From Microbacterium sp. Bi121 (GTDB taxonomy: Bacteria; Actinomycetota; Actinomycetes; Actinomycetales; Microbacteriaceae), in contig NZ_CAKKLJ010000001.1 of assembly GCF_918698005.1 (NCBI RefSeq), positions 496,001 to 560,000 of the forward strand: a stretch of DNA of 64,000 bases, in the 5' to 3' direction. The notes beneath the pieces are model-generated. The model did no database searches, was not told the DNA's origin, and saw only the letters and a list, made by a program, of their open reading frames with translations. Shown in pieces: positions 58,560 to 64,000 of the stretch. The position numbers were made by a program, and so were the translations under genes. Positions within the stretch are counted from its first letter, which is position 1, and each line of letters starts with the position of its first letter.

Positions 58560-59180
58560 TCACCGAAGCGTCGAACCATCCCCGAACCGCTCAGCCGAAG
58601 CGACCTGCTGCGCCACGCGCCGCAGCGCGAGAAGCAGCGGCTCGACCAGCGCAGAGCCCAGGACCACGTACTGCACCGCCGCCTCGGGCGACGACGTCGG
58701 GACGCCGGCGACCTCGGCATCAGCGATCTTGCGGATGCCGTCCAGGTACGCCGACCGGACCTCAGCGGGCATCTCGAATCCGGCTGCCTTCAGGCCGTCG
58801 AGCGCTCGGGCGACGGCATGCAGCAGCGCCTCATCGCACAGGCCAGGCGTCCAGCCGAGCCCGGCGACGAGATCCTCCGCGGCCGCAAGGTCGAGCGAGT
58901 CATCGACCCGCGGCGTGATCGCCGCGTGTGCGGACCCGAGCAGAAGATGCGCGCTCGCCGGCGGACTGTCCAGCGTCTCGAGGACGCGGCGCACCTCGGC
59001 GATGCTCACCCCGGCAGCGACGAGCGCGCGGATCACGCCCAGTCGCTTGACGTGCCGCTCGCCGTACGAGGCCTGCGTCGGCGCGCTGCGCTCCCCCTCG
59101 GGCAGAAGCTGTTCGCGCAGGTAGTACTTGATCGTCGGCACCGGGACGCCGGTCGTGGCGGAAAGCTCTGAGATCTTCAT
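58560..59180 (-). CDS. MerR family transcriptional regulator
   Basis: A 206-residue regulator: MKISELSATTGVPVPTIKYYLREQLLP winged-helix start, then dimerisation helix and effector region without cysteine cluster, so it is not a metal sensor. Start at 59180; the GTG at 59186 overlaps the AGAGGTG site. Divergent from a DUF4188 gene with paired palindromes in the gap. Confidence 0.88.
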   Translation of the reverse strand: MKISELSATTGVPVPTIKYYLREQLLPEGERSAPTQASYGERHVKRLGVIRALVAAGVSIAEVRRVLETLDSPPASAHLLLGSAHAAITPRVDDSLDLAAAEDLVAGLGWTPGLCDEALLHAVARALDGLKAAGFEMPAEVRSAYLDGIRKIADAEVAGVPTSSPEAAVQYVVLGSALVEPLLLALRRVAQQVASAERFGDGSTLR

Positions 59181-59197
59181 CGTCACCTCTTGACATC

Positions 59198-59235
59198 GAT
59201 AGTAGCGCTATCCATTATGGATAGTGACGCTATCC
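59198..59235. promoter_or_regulatory. Paired palindromes between merR-type and DUF4188 genes
   Basis: GATAGTAGCGCTATC (59198-59212) and GGATAGTGACGCTATCC (59219-59235) are two copies of a GATAGT-N-(A/G)CGCTATC-type inverted repeat, centres about 22 bp apart. A MerR dimer, or two, would bind here; the second copy also lies close to the DUF4188 RBS. Confidence 0.75.
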
Positions 59236-59250
59236 AAAACGGAGGACATC

Positions 59251-59751
59251 ATGTCGAAGGTCATCATGGGCCGCATGACCCATCACTACGAGGGCGAGCT
59301 CGTCGTCTTCCACATCGGGATGCAGATCAACCGCTGGTGGCGGCCGGACGTCTGGCTGCCCGCATTCTTCGCAATGCCCCGGATGCTGCGCGAGCTGTCG
59401 CAGGACGACGGTTCGGGCTTCCTGGGCTACGAGCTCCTCTTCGGCCGAGGAGGTCCGTACGTCGTGCAGTACTGGTCATCGGTCGACAAGCTCTACGCCT
59501 ACTCCACCTCGCCGTCGCAGGCGCACCGGCCCGCCTGGACGAAGTTCAACCAGGCCGCCCGCAAGTCCCCAGGGACCGTCGGAGTCTGGCACGAGACATT
59601 CCTCGTCGAGCGCGCCGAGAGCATCTACGTCTCCACGCGCGAGATGGGGCTGCCGAAGGCGACCGAGCTGGTCGAAGTCGGCAGACGCCAGGACCGGGCG
59701 AAGGCACGGTTCGACGAGGGCAGGACGGTCGCCGAAGCGGAGCGACGGTAG
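59251..59751 (+). CDS. DUF4188 family (haem-dependent monooxygenase-like)
   Basis: A 166-residue protein: MTHHYEGELVVFHIGMQINRWWRPDVWLP and FGRGGPYVVQYWSSVDKLYAY motifs are characteristic of DUF4188, a small alpha/beta-barrel group distantly like Dyp/monooxygenase folds. GGAGGAC upstream of the ATG. Divergent from the MerR-type gene and probably its target. Role unknown. Confidence 0.88.
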   Translation: MSKVIMGRMTHHYEGELVVFHIGMQINRWWRPDVWLPAFFAMPRMLRELSQDDGSGFLGYELLFGRGGPYVVQYWSSVDKLYAYSTSPSQAHRPAWTKFNQAARKSPGTVGVWHETFLVERAESIYVSTREMGLPKATELVEVGRRQDRAKARFDEGRTVAEAERR

Positions 59752-59787
59752 CATCCGGCGCACTCGACGCTCGACGCTCAGTCGAGA

Positions 59788-59838
59788 GGTGTCGCTTCGC
59801 GACGCTGAACTTCCGTTCAGACGGCACGAGGCGACACC
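59788..59838. terminator. Nested hairpin between convergent genes
   Basis: GGTGTCGC (59788-59795) pairs with GCGACACC (59831-59838), and inside it CTGAAC-TTCC-GTTCAG (59805-59820) forms a perfect second stem. It lies between the DUF4188 stop and the convergent VOC gene and could serve both. Confidence 0.65.
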
Positions 59839-59863
59839 CCGACACCACCTACTCCGCTGTCAC

Positions 59864-60322
59864 CTACTCGGCCGTCACACCCAGCACCCATGTCACGCCG
59901 AAACGATCCGTAAGCATCCCGAATCCAGCCGACCACGCGGACGCCGCCAGGGGCTCGATGATCACGGCCCCCTCGAGGAGGCGCTCCCAGTACCTCGTGA
60001 TCTCTTCGATCGAGCCGCCGTCGAGTGACTGGAAGAACGTGCGATCGGTGATCGTGACGCCGTTCTCGCGTCGCGTCGACCCCGCCGTCGCGGCCGCGTC
60101 CTCGTCGTCCTGACCAGGGATGTCGTAGGCCATCAGACGGATGCCGTCCTCGCCGGTGAGCTTGCCGAAGACGACCTTGTCGGCGCCGGGCACGCCGGCC
60201 GGCATCCCGAAGTCGCCGTAGGTGGCGACCGTGAGCTCGCCGCCGAACACCGACTGGTAGAACTCGAGCGCATGCCGAGCGACGCCGCGGAAGTTGAGGT
60301 GAGTGGTGGTCGTGAGGGTCAT
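59864..60322 (-). CDS. VOC family protein (PhnB-like)
   Basis: A 152-residue vicinal-oxygen-chelate protein: LNFRGVARHALEFYQSVFGG and GDFGMPAG followed by the repeated beta-alpha-beta halves, with the closing WVLG. The PhnB-like subgroup has an unclear role, often stress- or resistance-related. It is divergent from the WYL regulator, which may control it. Confidence 0.88.
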   Translation of the reverse strand: MTLTTTTHLNFRGVARHALEFYQSVFGGELTVATYGDFGMPAGVPGADKVVFGKLTGEDGIRLMAYDIPGQDDEDAAATAGSTRRENGVTITDRTFFQSLDGGSIEEITRYWERLLEGAVIIEPLAASAWSAGFGMLTDRFGVTWVLGVTAE

Positions 60323-60429
60323 GATTCTCTCCTGTTGTGGAACCTGCCGACGACCGAGTGGTCGCCGAGACCCACGATCACAGCAGTAGAGGTCAGTTAT
60401 CGTCCTCTACTCGGCGCAGAATGGATGCC

Positions 60430-61386
60430 ATGACCGGAAGCTCCGCGCGCATGCTCGCCCTGCTCTCGCTGCTGCAGACGCAGCGCGATTGGCCGGGCCG
60501 CGTCCTGGCCGAACGCCTCGACGTGAGCCGGCGCACCGTGCGCCGCGATGTCGATCGGCTGCGCGAACTCGGCTATCGGATCGGTGCGATCAAGGGACCG
60601 GACGGCGGTTACCGCCTCGCCGCGGGCTCCGAGCTGCCGCCGCTGCTGTTCGACGACGATCAGGCTGTGGCGATCGCGATCGCTCTGCAGACGGCATCCG
60701 CCACCGGCGTCGACATCGACGAGGCCGCGGTGCGTGCCCTCGCCACCGTGCGACAGGTGATGCCCTCGCGCCTGCGGCATCGGGTCGACGGCATCCGCTT
60801 CACCGGCCCGCAGGACGCAGGCGCCGCACTCGACCCCTCCGTGCTCGAGGCCGTCAGCGCGGCCGTGCACGCCCGCCGCGTGCTGCGATTCGACTACGGA
60901 ACCGACCACGACCGCCCGCCGCGACGCACCGAACCGCATGCGGTCGTGGCGCGCGAGAGTCGCTGGTACCTGCTCGCATGGGATCTCGAGGCAGATGACT
61001 GGCGCACGTTCCGCCTCGACAGGATGTCGCCGCGCATCCCGACCGGCCCGTCGTTCGAGCCGCGCCCGCTGCCGGCGGCGGATGCCGAGACCTACCTCGC
61101 AGCGCGGGCGAAGGGCTCGGATGCCGAGGACCGCTGGCCGTGCGTCGGAGAGGTGCTCATCGCCCTCCCCGCCCGCGCCGTCGCGCCGTGGATCGGAGAC
61201 GGGACGCTCGAGGAGGTCGACGCGAACTCGTGCCGCATCACGGTCGGTTCCTGGTCGTGGACCGGAGTGCTGGCGTCGCTCGCTCGGTTCGACGCCTCCT
61301 TCACGATCCTTGGCCCCGAGCCGCTGCGCGACGCCGCGAAGGTGCTCGCTCAACGGCTAACCGCTGCGGCGCATCGACGATCCTGA
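60430..61386 (+). CDS. WYL-domain transcriptional regulator (DeoR/YafY-type)
   Basis: A 318-residue regulator: HTH LAERLDVSRRTVRRDVDRL, then the WYL domain (WYLLAWDLEADDWRTFRLDRM) and the C-terminal WCX-like part. The start at 60430 matches the family N-terminus (ARMLALLSLLQ); another ATG three codons upstream is possible. WYL domains bind small nucleic-acid-type or other ligands. Divergent from the VOC gene. Confidence 0.9.
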   Translation: MTGSSARMLALLSLLQTQRDWPGRVLAERLDVSRRTVRRDVDRLRELGYRIGAIKGPDGGYRLAAGSELPPLLFDDDQAVAIAIALQTASATGVDIDEAAVRALATVRQVMPSRLRHRVDGIRFTGPQDAGAALDPSVLEAVSAAVHARRVLRFDYGTDHDRPPRRTEPHAVVARESRWYLLAWDLEADDWRTFRLDRMSPRIPTGPSFEPRPLPAADAETYLAARAKGSDAEDRWPCVGEVLIALPARAVAPWIGDGTLEEVDANSCRITVGSWSWTGVLASLARFDASFTILGPEPLRDAAKVLAQRLTAAAHRRS

Positions 61387-61470
61387 CCGGCGGAACGGGG
61401 CGTCGACCGCGCCGGTAGACTGGGACCGCCCCGCCTGCCACCTCTCCTTCCGCAAAACCTTGGAGCGCGC

Positions 61471-63804
61471 GTGACCACCGCCCCCGAAGCATCCGCTCGT
61501 CAGCACGTCCCCGACTCCGTCTCGAACGCCGAGACGACGCCCGAGAAGGAGCAGCCGTACGGCGCCCTCGGGCTCAAGGACGACGAGTACGCCCGCATCC
61601 GCGAGATCCTGGGCCGCCGTCCCACCAGCGGCGAGCTGGCGATGTACTCCGTCATGTGGTCGGAGCACTGCTCGTACAAGTCGTCGAAGAACTACCTGCG
61701 CCGCTTCGGGCAGAAGGTCTCCGACGAGATGAAGGAACGCCTCATGGTCGGCATGGGCCAGAACGCGGGCGTCGTCGACGTCGGCGAGGGCTGGGCCGTC
61801 ACCTTCAAGGCAGAATCCCACAACCACCCGAGCTTCATCGAGCCGTTCCAGGGCGCTGCGACCGGCGTCGGCGGCATCGTCCGCGACATCATCTCGATGG
61901 GCGCGCGCCCCGTGGCCGTGATGGATGCTCTCCGCTTCGGCGCGATCGACCACCCCGACACGGCCCGCGTCGTGCACGGCGTCACTGCCGGCATCAGCTT
62001 CTACGGCAACTGCCTGGGCCTGCCGAACATCGGCGGCGAGACGGTCTTCGACGCCGTCTACCAGGCCAACCCCCTCGTGAACGCCCTCGCGGTCGGCGTC
62101 CTCCGTCATGAGGACCTCAAGCTCGCCAACGCCGAGGGCGTCGGCAACAAGGTCGTCCTGTTCGGCGCACGTACCGGCGGCGACGGAATCGGCGGCGCCA
62201 GCATCCTGGCATCGGACTCCTTCGACGACGGCGGTCCCACCAAGCGCCCCGCCGTGCAGGTCGGCGACCCGTTCGCCGAGAAGGTGCTCATCGAGTGCTG
62301 CCTCGAGCTCTACCGCGGCGAACTCGTGGAGGCCATCCAGGACCTCGGCGCCGCCGGCATCTCGTGCGCGACCAGCGAACTCGCCGCCAACGGCAACTCC
62401 GGTATGCACGTCTCGCTCGACAACGTCCTGTTGCGCGACCCCACCCTGACCGCTGAGGAGATCCTCATGTCGGAGTCGCAGGAGCGCATGATGGCGATCG
62501 TCGCGCCGGAGAAGCTCGAGGCGTTCATGGAGGTCGTGAACAAGTGGGACGTCGAGACCTCCGTACTCGGCGAGGTCACCGGCGACGGCCGCCTCGTCAT
62601 CGACTGGCAGGGCGAGCGCATCGTCGACGTCGACCCGTCGACGGTCGCAGTCGACGGTCCGGTCTACGACCGTCCTGTCGCCTACCCGACGTGGATCGAT
62701 GCGCTGCAGGCGGATGCCGCTGAGCTGCTGCCCCGAACGGACGACGGCGACGTGCTGCGCGAGCAGTTCCTTCGACTGGTCGGCTCGCCGAACCTGGCCG
62801 ACACCCGCTGGATCACGAACCAGTACGACTACTACGTGCTCGGCAACACCGCCCTCGCCTTCCCCGACGACGCCGGCATGATCCGCGTCGACGAGGAGTC
62901 GGGTCTCGGATTCGCGATCTCCACCGACGCCAACGGCCGCTACTGCCAGCTCGACCCGTACGCGGGCGCGCAGCTGGCGCTCGCCGAGGCGTACCGCAAC
63001 GTCGCCGTCACGGGCGCCGAGCCCACCGCGATCACCGACTGCCTGAACTTCGGATCCCCGGAGAACCCCGAGGTCATGTGGCAGTTCGGGCAGACCGTCG
63101 ACGGCCTCGCCGACGGATGCTACGAGCTCGGCACCCCGGTCACCGGCGGCAACGTCTCGTTCTACAACCAGACCGGCGACACCCCGATCCACCCGACTCC
63201 GCTGGTCGGCGTGCTCGGCATCATCGACGACGTCTCGCGCCGCATCCCGTCCGGCTGGCAGGACGAGGGCCAGAACATCTACCTGCTCGGCACCACGCAG
63301 ACCGAGCTGTCCGGCTCGGCGTGGGCCGACGTCGTGCACGACCACCTCGGTGGGCTCCCGCCGAAGGTGGATCTCGCCGCCGAGAAGACGCTTGCGGGCC
63401 TCATCGGCGCCGCGCGCGACGAGTGGCTGATCTCCTCCGCACACGACGTGTCGGAGGGCGGGCTCGCCCAGGCGCTCGCCGAAGGCGTCATGCGCTTCGG
63501 CGTCGGCGCCCGCGTGTGGCTGACCGAGCTCATGGACCGCGACGGGGTGGATGCCGCATCCGCTCTCTTCTCGGAATCGACCGGCCGCGTCATCGTCACC
63601 GTGCCGCGCGAGGACGACGTGAAGTTCCGCGGTCTCTGCGAGGGCCGGAACTACCCGGTGCTGCGCATCGGCGTCACCGACACCGTCGCCGACCTCGAGG
63701 TCACCGGACTCTTCACGGTGTCGGCATCCGAGCTGCGCGAGACCTCGCAGGCGACTCTGCCGGCGGCCTTCGGCCCGACCGTCGCGGAGCCGGTGAACTC
63801 GTGA
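61471..63804 (+). CDS. purL: Phosphoribosylformylglycinamidine synthase subunit PurL
   Basis: A 777-residue protein, the usual length of the small-type PurL that works with PurS and PurQ. ATP-binding motifs of the PurM/PurL family are in place: [57 protein letters not shown] and [15 protein letters not shown], with the second half repeating the fold ([23 protein letters not shown]). It makes formylglycinamidine ribonucleotide in purine synthesis. Starts with GTG, GGAG before it. Confidence 0.96.
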   Translation: MTTAPEASARQHVPDSVSNAETTPEKEQPYGALGLKDDEYARIREILGRRPTSGELAMYSVMWSEHCSYKSSKNYLRRFGQKVSDEMKERLMVGMGQNAGVVDVGEGWAVTFKAESHNHPSFIEPFQGAATGVGGIVRDIISMGARPVAVMDALRFGAIDHPDTARVVHGVTAGISFYGNCLGLPNIGGETVFDAVYQANPLVNALAVGVLRHEDLKLANAEGVGNKVVLFGARTGGDGIGGASILASDSFDDGGPTKRPAVQVGDPFAEKVLIECCLELYRGELVEAIQDLGAAGISCATSELAANGNSGMHVSLDNVLLRDPTLTAEEILMSESQERMMAIVAPEKLEAFMEVVNKWDVETSVLGEVTGDGRLVIDWQGERIVDVDPSTVAVDGPVYDRPVAYPTWIDALQADAAELLPRTDDGDVLREQFLRLVGSPNLADTRWITNQYDYYVLGNTALAFPDDAGMIRVDEESGLGFAISTDANGRYCQLDPYAGAQLALAEAYRNVAVTGAEPTAITDCLNFGSPENPEVMWQFGQTVDGLADGCYELGTPVTGGNVSFYNQTGDTPIHPTPLVGVLGIIDDVSRRIPSGWQDEGQNIYLLGTTQTELSGSAWADVVHDHLGGLPPKVDLAAEKTLAGLIGAARDEWLISSAHDVSEGGLAQALAEGVMRFGVGARVWLTELMDRDGVDAASALFSESTGRVIVTVPREDDVKFRGLCEGRNYPVLRIGVTDTVADLEVTGLFTVSASELRETSQATLPAAFGPTVAEPVNS

Positions 63805-63953
63805 AGCCGTTCGCTCTCGCGCCCGCCCCTCGCGTCACGCTGTCGAAATCTGTTCACGCGGTCGATGTTTCTGCAGCGCAAACAGGAATGAGCAGCGCGA
63901 ACCAGGGAAGAGCAGCGCGAACCGATACCTCCCACGTGAGGAGCAGCCGATGA
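63801..63953 (+). CDS. Possible small coupled ORF between purL and the next gene
   Basis: A GTG-start frame of 50 codons overlaps purL by GTGA and the next gene by ATGA, the shape of translational coupling at both ends. It includes two direct copies of AGAGCAGCGCGAACC-like sequence. The product ([20 protein letters not shown]) matches nothing known. It may be spacer rather than a gene. Confidence 0.35.
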   Translation: MKPFALAPAPRVTLSKSVHAVDVSAAQTGMSSANQGRAARTDTSHVRSSR

Positions 63954-64000
63954 CCGAGCCCAGCGAGGACTACGGCGATCTCGGCGAGCGCCGCAATCGC
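63950..64000 (+). CDS. Start of a downstream gene (cut by window end)
   Basis: ATG at 63950, GTGAGGAG about seven bases upstream, frame open to the window end ([17 protein letters not shown]). Too short to name. It is probably co-transcribed with purL. Confidence 0.6.
   Translation, partial: MTEPSEDYGDLGERRNR

Overview
The window is high-GC actinobacterial chromosome, most likely Microbacterium or a close Microbacteriaceae relative. The support is the strong G/C third-position bias, a DUF222/13E12-type HNH gene, short actinobacterial repeats between genes, many GTG starts and ATGA couplings, and gene families typical of that group (DUF2510, BioY with a BioQ-like TetR, WYL regulators). This assignment is inference from composition and gene content. 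I saw no rRNA, tRNA or CRISPR array.

Layout. 1-6 kb holds the end of a GH2 glycosidase, an SDR, membrane and DUF2510 proteins, and an unrecognised coiled-coil protein. 5.9-9.9 kb is an NAD/ADP-ribose module: a Nudix-derived NrtR-type regulator divergent from a coupled cluster of an ADP-ribosylglycohydrolase/phosphatase fusion, a 101-residue unknown protein, and a macro-like/SIR2 fusion. 10.4-17.5 kb is a probable horizontally acquired DNA modification/restriction island: a triple-HhH/sigma-4/HNH-repeat protein, a Z1 ATPase, a ParB-like protein and a PD-(D/E)XK-like nuclease, all overlapping, then a convergent m5C methyltransferase. 17.7-20.5 kb continues the accessory zone with a frameshifted small gene, a MazG-like/GIY-YIG-DUF2075 pair, a mini zinc-ribbon gene and a PIN toxin fragment. 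NERD/UvrD-like debris lies at 10.0 kb.

20.6-30.4 kb is mixed metabolism: lipoprotein, HNH protein, TetR/SDR divergent pair, a BKACE, an alcohol dehydrogenase, an enolase-superfamily enzyme and a complete osmoprotectant ABC transporter. 30.5-37.2 kb is a six-gene catabolic operon (formaldehyde-activating-enzyme homologue, two dehydrogenases, an SDR, an FAD oxidase, an FGGY kinase) divergent from an IclR regulator. 38-45 kb holds an ATP-dependent DNA ligase, the DUF222 HNH protein and several repeat elements.

45.5-56.6 kb is a LacI-controlled glycan-use operon: ROK kinase, mannose-6-phosphate-isomerase-like protein, ABC sugar importer, six-hairpin glycosidase, secreted propeller-like protein and SGNH hydrolase. 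56.7-64 kb carries a biotin transporter with its regulator and three operators, a MerR/DUF4188 pair, a VOC/WYL divergent pair, purL and the start of another gene.

The strongest candidates for undescribed systems are the NAD/ADP-ribose module and the Z1/ParB/nuclease/methylase island. They sit side by side and are followed by the MazG/DUF2075 pair, so 5.9-20.5 kb reads as a defence-type island.
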